The notes under the pieces were generated by a model that was given only the letters and a program-made list of their open reading frames with translations, did no database searches and had not been told where the DNA came from. The translations under genes and the position numbers were made by a program. Source: Gnetum montanum (taxonomy: Eukaryota > Streptophyta > Gnetopsida > Gnetales > Gnetaceae). Taken from it: 64,000 nucleotides of DNA. Where the stretch lies: NCBI GenBank assembly GCA_015680685.1, contig MNCI01014495.1, positions 645,279-709,278 on the forward strand, in the 5' to 3' direction. This document shows, piece by piece, positions 35,501 through 46,942 of this stretch (positions within the stretch are counted from its first letter, which is position 1; every line of letters begins with the position of its first letter).

Positions 35501-36781
35501 TACCCCCACGACTAAATGAAAACTCATCCTTGAATGAAGAAGAGGAGGAATAAGTTCCTTACAAAATATTGGGAAGGTATGGGATTATTAACTGACATAC
35601 AAACTATCTCAAATGGAACAAATAGACTCTGAATGCCCAAGTGTATGGAGCTACAATCTTTTAAAAAATTGGGTGTTCACAATAAGAGAAGTGAACACCC
35701 TGGGTAGAACTAACATCCACACCTCTTGGCAGCTGAAGAGTGAGAGAGAAGAGCCAATGATCATGAACGATCCTTGTCACGTGGTAATACTGCATCATCC
35801 TTGGTGAAGATAGTCCCACTTCTAGTCCATGCTTCCCACTACAATCACGACAAAATTGTGAATTAGTATGTAATGTGTAACACATAGCTATTAAATGCCT
35901 TATCTCATCGGTGGTTACACACAGCTAGGTTGTGATTGTGGTAGATTGATTTCTTTAGGAGTGTTAGTGAGAAGGCTAACAAGTAGGGTAAAATAGATAA
36001 GTGATCCATTATATTTGAAAAAGTTTTACACAAGAAAATACTTGAAGAGGGTGTAAGAATTCACAACAATAAAAAGGAAAGTTCACTAAAAATGTTGTGA
36101 AGATGTGCACAATTGGATGACATTGATGAGGTAAATAAAAGGATTTAATTGTAAGAGTGTCTAAGGGTAAAGAACTTAACTAATCCCATAAAAAGATATG
36201 CATGTGGGTCCTCCCCAAAGTAGGCATAGGCCTTTTATGCCCTTGCATAACTTCAAACCAAAGAGTCCATGGGCTCTGTGGATGATTAATGTTTATGGAT
36301 GGTTAAGTAAAAAAACCCAAAAGAAACTACCTAAGAATTTTGACACATCAAACTAGGACATGGAACAATAACATGAAACCAATAGTGAGGTGAGACATGG
36401 AAAGCATAGATGGATGAGAGAGAGTGAAATGGAGTTCTTGATTAAGGTCACATGAAGTCCTTTGTAAATTTTATGGTTAAATGACTTAATAAGATCCATC
36501 ATTAGTCTAGACCAAAACCAACCTCATTTAGTGACCTTGCATCGTCATTCTAAGACTAGTCCATCCCCCTAAGACACAAGAGTGCATCCACTAAATAACC
36601 ACCATTCCTTATTAGAGAAGAAAAGAGAAGTAGGAAGTGAGGAAGGGTCTTAGTTAGAGGGGATCTTCATGCTTGGGTAACATGTCTTTCTAGTCCCATA
36701 ACTAGTGCTTATAGCCCATTTATTTTGTCTAAGGGGTGTGCTTTGAATTCCCATTATTTTTCTTTGAAATGGGAACCACAC
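35501..36781 (-). other. E4 post-pol region, LTR-side part
   Basis: It corresponds to the 3' half of the post-pol regions of E2, E3 and E5. The block ACTCATCCTTGAATGAAGA (35523-35541), the GTGGGTCCTCCCCAAAGTAG block (near 36205) and the CATAACTAGTGCTTATAGCC block (near 36700) are in the expected order on the minus strand. The region of the small conserved ORF (about 35750-35900) is poorly preserved. It ends at E3's left border within a 75-80 bp unit that is triplicated in E4. Confidence 0.6.
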
Positions 36782-37628
36782 TGATGAGACGTGATATCGT
36801 GTCCTCACTACAATATCGCGTACGCGATGTATCGTACTCAACATCACGTCTTCCTGCGATATCGCGTACGTGATATCGTAATTTGCCATCATTTCTATAA
36901 ATAAGAAGCAGCTCTCCCTTTTTTCTCACTCTAGGCCTAGACCCTTAGCGAAAATCTGGCAATTTTACCTCTCCAAAGATAAAATAATTTCCATGTGCCC
37001 CCAGTAGGAGCTCCAAAGTGAATGGGTCTTTATTTGAGCAAACATTGTACCTAAACACAAGTTTGTGTACGGAAATAAAGACGAACTTTTGGATAAACCT
37101 TGTAGTGCATGGATTAAGCTAAATAGGACTTTACTTATTGTTATTTATTATTCATCGTTTAAATGCTTTATTAGTTAATTAAATCTCTCTCAACCCTTCT
37201 CCCATAGTTAAGTGCATTCAGTACGACCACTTCGAGCACATGCGTTACGCTTGGTAATCCCAGTAACAACTAGCGTTTGGTAATCCTAGAAGGTTGCATT
37301 GGTTCAGGGTGTGAACGGTAAGTGGGAACGGATGCTGATGCTAGGTTAATTAAGGCTTAGTTAGTTAGTTAAAGTTAGTTAATTAGTCTCTTCACCCTTT
37401 ACCTCATTAGCATAGGTGATAAAACATAAAAGATATAAAAATCACATAGCTCAGACTTACTTAACCATACAATTGTGACAAATACAAGTAAGTCTATGAA
37501 GACAACAAATGATTAACCTTAAGTGTTCCATAAGGTGTATAGGCACTTAGTCTGTGAAGTTCAACCGAATCATGCGTGTAACGCTCGTATTCGTATGGTT
37601 GAGTGTAGGGGTACCTTGCCACTCATCA
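36782..37628 (+). mobile_element. E3 5' LTR
   Basis: It starts TGATGAGACGTGATATC and ends CCACTCATCA. The TATA box CTATAAATAAG lies at 36895-36905, only 113 bp from the LTR start. A possible polyadenylation word GGAAATAAAG lies near 37070. The rest contains two copies of a CGYTTGGTAATCC word (37247-37290). It differs from the 3' LTR mainly by transitions, roughly one per 12 to 15 bases by eye in the part compared. Confidence 0.85.
36787..36885 (+). promoter_or_regulatory. E3 5' U3 palindrome array
   Basis: Units TGATATCGTG, AATATCGCGTACGCGATGTATCG, GCGATATCGCGTACGTGATATCG fill the interval to the TATA box. CG loss to TG/CA is visible in several units. Confidence 0.75.
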
Positions 37629-37647
37629 TTGGCATCATTGCCAGGGA
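37629..37647 (+). promoter_or_regulatory. E3 primer binding site, tRNA-Asp type
   Basis: TTGGCATCATTGCCAGGGA follows the LTR without spacer. It matches the complement of the plant tRNA-Asp 3' end at all but a few positions. Confidence 0.8.
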
Positions 37648-37776
37648 CTAAGTTGTTTGTGCACTAAGTAGAACATAGGAAATCATCCACATTGTTGGGA
37701 AGCTTAAACAAACCCTTAGGGTTAATCAGACAAAAAAAATAACATAACGACAAACAGCACACCGAACTAAACTAAG

Positions 37777-40290
37777 ATGTCTTCTTCTCATAAAAGCACT
37801 TCACCACCTAGGGATCACACAAGAGACAGTCGATGGTCTAACACATGTAACCCAGATCCACCAGTTCCTCAAGAGTATCAGGTAGTGTATACTCATCATG
37901 ATGAGTATATACCCAATTTTACATTTATCCTTCATTAGGATGAACAACTGCGTTGGCGAGACTTGCAAGGTAACATAGTGTTACCCCCAGATCATGCAGT
38001 CCCAAACATGATCCTTCGTGCTCTTGCACAGATAGACATGACGCAGCTATATGTTGAATATGTTGTAGAAGATTATGACACAAGGGACTATCATCCCACA
38101 GAAACGCGACGTTTAAGGGACTCGAGGCAAGAGAGCTACCATACATCATTGAAGAGCAAGGGGCCCCATAGCAGTCTGCACATCCTAAGAGAAATTGGGG
38201 ATGGTGAACCAATTATAATAGGTTCTCCATCAAATGATGTTCCCCCTCCTAACAATAGTGAGGAGGTGGGGTATCAGAACCTATACTCCATGATACACAA
38301 CCCTGGTTCTAATTCCCATGAACACCAAGTGTTCACCGAGGGAACAAAAACACATGACAAGGACAAGCACTTGAATTGTCATCATGATCGGGGCCGTAGT
38401 CACTGAAGAGAAGGTAAGAAACATCATCATGGCGATGGTTCCCCTTCTTCTTCCCCTTCATCACATCATTCACCCTCTTCTTCCACATCAGGACGTAATC
38501 ACAAAGAGCACAACGAAGAGGATAAGGGTAAGCAAAATGAGAGACCGCAACGAGAGAGTCGAGAGCGAGGACGAGGGCATTCGAGAGAGTCAAGGCATGA
38601 AAGAAGGAAAAGTAGGGAACCACGTAGGCATCATAGACGTCATGAGAGAGATGATCATGATGAACCCCTACTAGCAACCCGGAGTATGTTAGACATTACG
38701 AAGGCTATGAGAATACCTACAAGGCACCAGAAAGATAGCCAGATCAAGAGACTAGACATGAATAATATCCCACGATTTGAGGGGGGATACAATGCTTATC
38801 TGCAAAATCACTTACAGGCATTCCATGATGCATGAATATTGAAAACGAGTGGCAAAAGTTAAAGTTGTTCCCTAGGACACTCATAAAAGAAGTAGAGAGT
38901 TGATACTGGTCCTTAGAGCTAGAAACTATTAGGAGGTGGAGTACAATGCTAGAATTGTTTAACGATAAATACCAAATGTACTCTAGATTGTCCAACTTGC
39001 GTAAGCAGATCCAAGGATGGAAGTAGGGTAATCACAAACCCTTGGATGCTGCCATGGGCCGATATTACACATTGCTACATCGTTGCCCGGGCCATGGTTA
39101 CGCACAACGAGATCAACTACGCCACCTCGTAGATGGGCTAAGACACGAAACTAGGAGAACCCTTGGGACATATGCCCAAGGGAGATTATCTGAACTTAGA
39201 TCCCATGAAATTCATAGATTGTTGGAGCAAGTAGCTAAAGAAGAAGGGGAGCTATGGAAAAGGGATAGCACGGAAGAGTATAATAGCGATCCTTCCCTCC
39301 GAAAGAAGGGAGTGAGATTCTGCGATGAAGAAGATGAGTCACCACTTGAAGAGTTGGTGAATAGAAAAACCTTACCACTTCAAAAGCTAACAACAGAAGT
39401 ATCGGCTAAGTTAGATGAAATATGGAGCTCCTTAGATAGCAAAATTAAAACTGTCCTAAAAATCGTAGAGGAGTTTAAGGAGGAACGAAGCAGTAACCAT
39501 GGTAAGAAAAAGCGGAGAGATTCAGGCCATGCACATGACAAGGGTAAGGGAAAAATGACTATCACCGATGAGGTTGTGGATTCGGATACAGACAATGATG
39601 GTGGATGTGAGATATGCCAATATGACCATCCTAAGGGATGTTTCCCAATAATCTCACATCTACAAGAGTCTGGGGTGTATGCACTCAACCCAAGACTTAA
39701 CAAAAGGCAAGCACCTCGAAGGTTACCTTATCCCCAAGGTAACCCAAGGCAATTCCACCAACCGTTAATGTATTATCCAAGTGGAACTCTACCACAACCT
39801 ATCAGGCAACATCAGTAGTGGCAACACCCACAGTCATGGGGGATGCCACCACCTATACAACAATACCCTTACCAGCAACCAGATCCTTATGGCTATTACG
39901 TGCAACAACCGGTTTCTCCAAGTGACTCTATGGGTCACACAACTCCACAATGTCACTACCAAGTTCAGGAGTATTTTCAGACTCCCTCTCCTAGAAGGAA
40001 CACTCCACATGCATACCATCCTCCGAATCCATCCGCACCTCTTACACTAGTAGCTCCACCACCAACCGCTCTAACAATGCCAAGGGTATTTCCCACTCAA
40101 TCGCAACAACCCAATGTCACGAGGGCTTCCAATCCTTAATTATCAGTTGGTCCTGACAATCTTATGCCAAAAAGACCTTTCTTCAGAACCAACAATCCAA
40201 CCAAGCCCTCACCCTCACAAGCGGTTGAACATCTAAACACCTCCGTACCAAATAAGGTTTCGAGACCCCCTTCAAACCAAAAATTGAGCC
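37777..40290 (+). pseudogene. E3 gag polyprotein, broken
   Basis: The ATG at 37777 starts MSSSHKSTSPPRDH. In-frame stops stand near 37936 and 38404. The Arg/Ser/Glu/His-rich block (RESRERGRGH, HRRHERDDHDE) spans about 38540-38665. Near 38832-38850 a deletion of about 8 bases removes part of the capsid and shifts frame. The long open stretch 39042-39818 (258 codons) covers CPGHGYAQRDQLRHLVDGL, RLSELRSHEIHRLLEQV, the coiled coil and the knuckle CEICQYDHPKGC (39608-39643). A proline/glutamine/tyrosine-rich tail with YYVQQPVSPSD runs to about 40140. Capsid and knuckle order identify gag; the CX2CX3HX3C spacing is unlike the common CX2CX4HX4C. Confidence 0.88.
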
Positions 40291-40930
40291 CAATGCACAC
40301 GGTTATGTTAACACATACTATTACTGACTAGATTAAGGTCGGCCACCTTCCCAAGAAATTCTCTGATCGTGGAAGCCCCCTAATTTATCTCCAAGTCACT
40401 AGGAATGAACCTCCTAGGAATGAACCTCATAAGGCTCTTCTTGACTCAAGCTCCAGAGTCAACTTAATTTTACAAGAATTGTATAAAACCTAGAACCTGC
40501 CTCCACTCAAGAAGAGCAATATTTGCTTAGAGCTGGCTAACTAGTCCATCACTGTTCCTTTGGGACAGGTTGAAGACATTGTTACCATTGTGGGTGGTTG
40601 GTCATACCTAGCTGATTTCCTGGTGATCCAAATAAACAATGAAAAAGGGAACTTCCTGATAATAATGGGAAGGGCGTGGCTGAGTACAATAGATGCATGC
40701 CTAGGAACCCACAATCTTTCCCTAGAAATACCCAAGAAAAATACTTTTGGAAAGATTGAGAAGAAGAACGTTCCATGCATCGCATATAGTGACACAGGGT
40801 GCCATTGCGTGCAGAAATCATTGGTAATGCGGAGTTTAACATTGCCTGCATGCAATCGGTGTGCACAAGACATTGACATACAAAAGTGCCTATATGCAGT
40901 AGCCACATGATAAGAAAACACCCAGTGGCT
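40291..40930 (+). pseudogene. E3 aspartic protease remnant
   Basis: VMLTHTITD-stop-IKVGHLPKKF is followed by KALLDSSSRVNLI (about 40430-40470), in which the catalytic D-S-G has become D-S-S. Stops stand near 40492 and 40542. The open stretch 40560-40910 carries DIVTIVGGWSYLADFLVI, FLIIMGRAWLST (Arg-Pro changed to Arg-Ala) and the linker KIEKKNVPCIAYSDTGCH. A 15-bp in-frame tandem duplication at 40399-40428 adds five residues before the active site. Confidence 0.8.
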
Positions 40931-40999
40931 GATGGCTGATCAAGAGAGCAATTCGATAACATGCATGGAACTAACTGAGGGGATAACTAGTTCTTACAT

Positions 41000-42585
41000 T
41001 GAAAGCACAAACGTACTAGAGCAAGTTCGTTGCCAACTTCCAACCTTTAACTTCGAAAACATTAACTGGGGGTAGTTGGAGATTCCTGAGGAATTTAGAC
41101 AGGAGCCCCTAGATCTAAAACCATTGCCCACCGGTTTGGAATACATGACCCTTGAAAACGGAAAACTGGTAATTATCAACGCAAAACTTGTCCCCAAGAA
41201 AAAATAATACCTATTGAAAGTAATAAATAAATGGTCAAAAGCCTTTGCCTGGTCATATCCCAAGTTAACCGAAATAGACCCTAGGATATGCCAACATAGG
41301 ATTTACATGGACCCCTCCATGAAGCCTCGAAAACAACCACAGAGGTGATTGAACCCGAAATTGAAATAAGTAGTAAAAGAAGAGATAGAACAGCTCCTCA
41401 AGGCCAGATTCATATATCCCATTACTGATAGTGAATGGGTTAGTCCTCTAGTAATCGTGCCTAAGAAGGGAGGCAAATGGAGGGTATGTATAGATTTTAG
41501 GCTACTAAACATGACAACATTCAAAGATCATTTTCCATTGCCGTTCGTTGACCAAGTCTTGGACACTATAGCGGGGCATTGCTATTATAGTTTTTTGGAT
41601 GGGTATAATGGATATAATCAAATATGAATAGCACCAAAAGATCAAGCCAAAACAACATTCACTAGTCCCTGGGGAACATTTGCATATAAGCAAATGCCAT
41701 TTGGCTTGTGCAATGCCCCTGCCACATTCCAACGTTTAGTCCTAAGCATACTTCAACAACAGATAGGAAACGGAGTGGAAGTCTTTATGGACGACTTCTC
41801 CACTTATGGGACAAGCTTTGATCAAGCCCTAGACCAATTAGAGCAAGTGCAAAAATGATGTGTTGAAACCAACCTGAAGCTCAACTGGCAGAAAAGCCAC
41901 TTGATGGTTCAAGAGAGCATAGTATTAGGGCATAAGATTTCACAGTCAGGAATAGAGGTGGACTTGGAAAAGGTAAAAGTCATCCAAGGAATCACCCGAC
42001 AACCAGAAACTGTCAAAGACATTCGATCATTCCTTGGACACACTGGCTACTACAGGAGATTCATTGAGAACTTCTCTAAAATTGCTAAACCGTTGGTGGA
42101 ATTAACGTAGAAGGATGCACCATTCGAATCGACCAGGGAATGTGAACAAGCATTCCAAACTCTAAAACAAAGGCTTGTGGAAAATCCCATTCTACAAGCC
42201 CCTAATTGGTCTAGACCATTCCATATCATGACCGACACATCTAATTATGCCTCAGGAGCCATATTGACATAGTTAGATGAACAAAAATGCCCTTATTACA
42301 TCCACTGTGCAAGTAAAAGTATCGTCAGTGCACAACTCAACTACACAACTATGGAAAAGGAATTAATGGTTGTAGTGTTTGCACTGGACAAATTTAGGCA
42401 CTATGTGTTAGGCTACAAAGTGTATATTCATATGGATCATAGTGCAATTAGGTTCCTCATGAACAAGCCAATGGTTACCCCTCGTATTATACATTGGTTG
42501 GTAATCCTTTAGGAGTTCGACTTAACAATAGTAGACTGAAAGGGCACCAAGAATGTAGTCGCAGATCACTTATCTCAGTTGCATT
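41000..42585 (+). pseudogene. E3 reverse transcriptase and RNase H, broken
   Basis: It would copy element RNA into DNA. The linker INWG-stop-LEIPEEF leads to fingers SPLVIVPKKGGKWRVCIDFR (41450-41505). Palm motifs are FLDGYNGYNQ, TFTSPWGTFAYKQMPFGLCN and VFMDDFSTYG (about 41780-41815), so the two catalytic aspartates survive here. The connection has LGHTGYYRRFIENFSK (42030-42080). RNase H has HIMTDTSNYASGAIL, MEKELMVVVFALDKFRHYVL and the MDHSAIRFLMNKP segment (42220-42475), ending VADHLSQLH. Stops lie near 41206, 41345, 41367, 41626, 41856, 42108, 42271, 42510 and 42538; most fit C-to-T or G-to-A change of CAG, CGA or TGG. Confidence 0.9.
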
Positions 42586-44029
42586 GGGATAGTAAAGAGG
42601 ATGAATATGCCATATCGGATCACTTTCCTAATGAAACCCTCTTTGCCGGGGTAGTGAATAACCAACCCACGAGAACAAATTGGCATAGTAGCATTCTTAC
42701 TTATCTCCTTTCCCAACAAACACCACAAGGGTTGGACTTTAGGAAGAAGCAACAGTTTCTTCATAAAACTAAGTACTTCATGGAAATCAAGGGACAACTC
42801 TATAAAGTCTGTCCTGATGGCTTGGTTCGATGGTGTGTGCCCGATGAGGATCAATTAAGAGTTCTTCAAGATACTCATGAGGGTCCCTATGGGGGCCACT
42901 ATGTAGGGAGACGAACGACCATTAAGATCCTGCTTGTAGGATATTACTGGCCAACGCTATTTCGGGATGCCCATCAATTTTCCCAATCGTGTGAGTGTTG
43001 TCAACATGATGGTGGAATGACTACTAGAATGGAGGGTCCGCAACAATGGATTCAACCTTTGGAACCCTTCGACATTTGGGGAATAGATTTTATGGGGCCC
43101 ATTACACCGATGTCCAATGGGAAAGCTTATATCATTGTTGCCATTGACTATTTAACCAAATGGGCTGAAGTAGCTGCTATAATAGACTGCACATCATCTA
43201 CGGCTACACGATTTGTACAACAACAAATCGTAAATAGGTTTGGTATGCCACATGCACTCATCTCTGATAATGGAACATATTTTATGGGTGCAAGCTTTCG
43301 TAAGTTGATGCAACGCTTAGGGGTTGAACATAATTGATCACACCTTATCACCCCCAAGCTAATGGCCAAGCCGAGGTCACTAATCGGGAGATTACAAGAA
43401 TATTAACAAGAACAATTAGCAAATTTAGGCGAGATTAGAGCACAAAATTGAACAACGCTCTCTGGGCGTACCGCTCCACTTGGAAACTCCCCATAGGCTA
43501 CTCTCCCTATGAGTTAGTATACAGAAAACTTCCAAAGCTCCTAGTAAAAACTGAGATCCGTACACTATCCATGACATGTGACCTCCACCTTGACCTCGAC
43601 CTAGCACAAAAACAAAGATTGGAAGCTCTAAACGTGCTAGATGAGAATAGATTGGTTGCTTTGTTGTCAAATGATTTGCACAAGGCACATAATAAACAAC
43701 GTCATGACTTAAGAATTCGAAGGGTTAAGTATCAACCAGGAGACAAGGCCCTTTACTGGAACCCCACGCATGTATCACAACATACAAAATTTCAAACATT
43801 GTGGGAAGGATGATACATTATTCATATGACCTTTTCCTCAGGAACCATGACAATATACAAACTTGAAAGCCCTGACAAGAGATTGTTGGTCAATGTGCAA
43901 CAAACCAAACCCTTCCATGAACTAAGAACAACCAGTGCAAATTACACCTCTGATAATGGACAACCTCACTTGTTATTTCAGATCTCCCCCTTTGAATTCA
44001 GTCATGGGGGAGATGGCCACCTATGCTAA
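42586..44029 (+). pseudogene. E3 integrase with C-terminal tail, broken
   Basis: It would insert element DNA into the host genome. The zinc-binding HHCC region is HEGPYGGHYVG ... CECCQ (42870-43005). Core catalytic residues are D in IWGIDFMGP (about 43080), D in LISDNGTYF (about 43262) and E in QAEVTNREI (about 43370). A single-base loss near 43335 separates the third from the first two. The C-terminal region includes NNALWAYRSTWKLPIGYSP, LVYRKLPKL and HDLRIRRVKYQPGDKALYW, then a chromodomain-free tail YKLESPDKRLLVNVQQTKPF ending FSHGGDGHLC-stop at 44029. Further stops stand near 43438 and 43812. Confidence 0.9.
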
Positions 44030-45909
44030 TCATTTGGGGCCCTCAGTTCTTTTTAGTTTTTGTTTTACACATTTTTGTTTTACAATTTCTTTAACTTTTC
44101 TTGTTTTTGTTTTACAACATCGTTTATACTTTTTTTTTTCATTTATTTGTGTGTATATGTGTGTGTTTTATCTATTTTGTTAAGTTTGTCATCCAATAAG
44201 TGTTCCAAAGATGGTATGAACTGTTCCCTATTGATTGCTAATGTTAGGCTTTTACCTTTAAGTTATGATGTTGATACTAAGATATGGTTCTTTTGATATG
44301 ATAGGCAATGAGTCCACTTCATCCATTCATCCACAAATTTCTATGGTCTCTCTTAGCTTGGAACTGTATAGTCCCTTTTTCAATAATAAGAACTATAACA
44401 AATTGGTGACTGAGCATTTCTCAAACTAAGGAAGGACTCAAGGATTGAAAAGGGTGTGACTTCAAGGGAACTTGATGCATTTGTGTTGGCCATTCTCTTG
44501 GGTGCTTGGATGTTTTCTTCTTGAGTTTTCCTTCCCATTCCAACATTGCTCCATTATCGAGAAGCTAAGCTAATAAAAATAACAAAGTCTTTGCATGGTG
44601 TGGTTCTCATGCATAAACACATAAAACACAAAAAAAAAAAAAACAGTGAGAATTCAAAGCACACCCCTTAGACAAAATAATCATTTGGGCTACAAGCACT
44701 AGTTATGGAACTAAAATAAACATATTCCCTCTAACTAAGGCCTTTCTCGCTTCCCATTTTCTCCTCCTTTGTTTCGTCGGATTGGTGGTGGCTCTTTGGT
44801 GAAGGCATTCTTGTTACTTCAAGTGGACAGATTCGCCGAATGTATTAATGCAAAGTCACTAGATGTGGTTTGTTAAAGATGGACTTGGAATGGGATCTAC
44901 TAAGTCATATTAATCATTAAATACATAAGGGGCTATACACCACCTTGTTCTTGAGACTCCATTCCATTCTCTTCTTTCCATCCTTCTTTCCCCATCTATC
45001 ACCTCATTGCTAGTTGTATCAGTAGTCCATATCTTGGTGGATGCATTTTTTCTTTTTGGTAAATTCTTGTGGTTAAGACTTTAACTCTTGTTCCAAATGA
45101 CATTCTCAGAGCCTATGGACTCTTCGAATGTGGGTTTGTTAGGGCATTAAGGGCATGAGCCTACTTTGAGGAGGATCCACTGGCATTCCTATTTGGCACA
45201 TTAGTTAAATTCTTTCCCTTAACATTTTTGCAATTCACTCTATTTTGTTAATTTCCATCTTGACATCCATTTCATCGACGTTATAGTTGTCTCTTTCTCT
45301 TCATCTTCTTATTCTTGTTCCTTCTTCATTCTATTGCTACTGGAGGTTCGCTCTTAGTCATGGGGGTTCGGACCCAAATTTTTTTGATTTTCTCCTAACC
45401 CCTACATCTTCGGTAGTCACCATGAATGTATCTCCAGACCCATATCAACCATACCACAACTCAGCCAATGGACCTTTCATCGAAGAAGGTATCCACTGCA
45501 TTGTGATTCATTTACCCTTGCTAATATAAGACTATGTTGTGTGTGTAGATGGCAATCATACAACAACAGATTGGATCTAGAGAGAACACTTGGAATGGAT
45601 CAGTGTTGAAGCAGCTATGCAAGGAATAAGATGGATGGCGTGCTTACGGATGGATAACAAAAGGTGCAATCTTGGCATTGGTAGCAACAAAACTTCTCTC
45701 TCTTTCTCAACTGCCAAATAAGGCTTGATGTCAAATGTATAAAGTGTTCACTCTTGTTATCCTGAACAACAGTTTTGTCATGTTCTGTAATGATGATCTG
45801 TTCACATGTCGTCCCATTCACCATTAGTTCCATTCAAGTTAATAATTCCATACCTTCCTAATATTTTGTAAGGAACTCGAGGACGAGTTTTTATTCAGTA
45901 ATGGGGGTA
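43985..45909 (+). other. E3 post-pol region
   Basis: A 1.9-kb segment lies between pol and the 3' LTR, where Athila elements carry an env-like gene. It holds T-rich words (44050-44140), conserved blocks ATGAGTCCACTTCATCC (44308), GCACACCCCTTAGACA (44660) and CTTGTGGTTAAGACTT (45067), a small conserved ORF (45422-45721), and the end TTCAGTAATGGGGGTA, whose G run probably acts as the short purine tract for plus-strand priming. No env-like protein is recognisable. Confidence 0.65.
45422..45721 (+). pseudogene. Small post-pol ORF of E3, unknown function
   Basis: From ATG 45422 the frame gives MNVSPDPYQPYHNSANG, GIHCIVIHLPLLI, stop, DYVVCVDGNHTTTDWI, stop, REHLEWISVEAAMQG, MDNKRCNLGIGSNK, and ends at TAA 45719. 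The same residues occur in E5 (57098-56860, where the two inner stops are sense codons) and partly in E2 (22862-23130). No family is recognised. Position after pol matches an env-like or accessory gene, but no signal peptide or membrane segment is obvious. Confidence 0.45.
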
Positions 45910-46754
45910 TGATGGGATGCAATATCGCATGGGCCGCGATATCACGTACGTGATGTATCATACGTGATATCTCATCTTTCTTGTGATATCGCATACGTGA
46001 TATCACTGTCCATCACCATTTCTATAAATAAGAAGCGGCTCTCCCTTGTTTCTCATTCTAGGCCTAGACCCTTAGTGAAACTCTGGCAGTTTTACCTCTC
46101 TAGAGATAGAATAATTTCCATGTGCCTGCAGTAGGAGCTCCAAAGTGAACGGATCTTTATTCGAGCAAATATTGTCCTTGAACACAAGTTTGCGTACGGA
46201 AATAAAGATGAATTTTTGGATAAACCTTGCAGTGCATGGATTAAGCTAAATAAGACTTTACTTATTGTTATTTCTTATTCATCATTTAAATGCTTTATTA
46301 GTTAATTAAATCTCTCTCAACCCTTCTCCCATAGTTAAGTGCATTCAGTACGACCACTTCAAGCATGTGCGTTACGCTTGGTAATCCCAGTAACGACTAG
46401 CGTTTGGTAATCCCAGAAGGTTGCATTGGTTCAGGGTGTGAATGGTAAGTGGGAACAGATGCTGATGCTAGGTTAATTAAGGCTTAGTTAGTTAGTTAAA
46501 GTTAGTTAATTAGTCTCTTCACCCTTTACCTCATTAGCATAGGTGATAAAACATAAAAGATATAAAAATCACATACCTCAGACTTACTTAACCATACAAC
46601 TGTGACAAATACAAGTATGTCTGGGAAGACAACGAATGATTAACCTTAAGTGTTCCATAAGGCATGTAGGCACTTATTCTGCAAAGCTTGACCGGATCGC
46701 GTGTCTAACACTCATATTCGTATGGTTGAGTGTAGGGGTACTTGCCACTCATCA
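45910..46754 (+). mobile_element. E3 3' LTR
   Basis: 845 bp from TGATGGGATGCAATATC to CCACTCATCA. The palindrome array (45919-46010) has units AATATCGCATG, GCGATATCACGTACGTGATG, GTGATATCGC. The TATA box CTATAAATAAG is at 46022-46032. It is used with the 5' LTR to define the element borders and target duplication. Confidence 0.88.
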
Positions 46755-46776
46755 CATACCATGCAAAGACACATGT

Positions 46777-46942
46777 GTTTATTTTATCTAAGGGATGCGC
46801 TTTGAATTCCCATCATTTTATTTTTTAAAATGGGAACCACACCATGCAAAAATGTATTCATTTATTATGTCTAAGGGGTGTGCTTTGAATTCCCATCTTT
46901 TTTTTTCAATGAGAACCATACCATGCAAAGACGTATTCAACT
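46777..46942 (-). repeat. Second and third copies of an 80-bp unit triplicated in E4
   Basis: Each unit contains GTCTAAGGGGTGTGCTTTG then AATTCCCAT, a T-rich run, ATGGGAACCACACCATGC and AAAGACGTATTCA (plus-strand reading). Copy one is split by E3 (36717-36781 and 46755-46776). E2, E3 and E5 have a single copy at the equivalent place. Confidence 0.7.

Larger units (their letters stand above)
36782..46754 (+). mobile_element. E3: complete but mutated Athila-like element nested in E4
   Basis: Both LTRs are present (36782-37628, 847 bp; 45910-46754, 845 bp), with primer site 37629-37647, gag, protease, RT, RNase H and integrase in the order expected for Ty3/gypsy Athila/Tat, then a 1.9-kb post-pol region. 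CACAC (36777-36781) and CATAC (46755-46759) form a 5-bp target duplication with one change. Total length is 9,973 bp. Stops, one gag deletion and an integrase frameshift make it inactive. It is the reference copy for interpreting E1, E2, E4 and E5. Confidence 0.9.

Noticed and set aside
39380-39703. Antisense frame of 107 codons over E3 gag
   Set aside because: Mirror image of a well-supported gag frame on the opposite strand; no independent evidence.
44060-44296. Phenylalanine-rich frame that could look like a membrane protein
   Set aside because: Created by TTTTTGTTTTACACA repeats; differs between copies in length and frame.
36782-46754. GATATC arrays as a satellite or CRISPR-like array
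   Set aside because: They are confined to the first 115 bases of LTRs, have no unique spacers and no adjacent effector genes.
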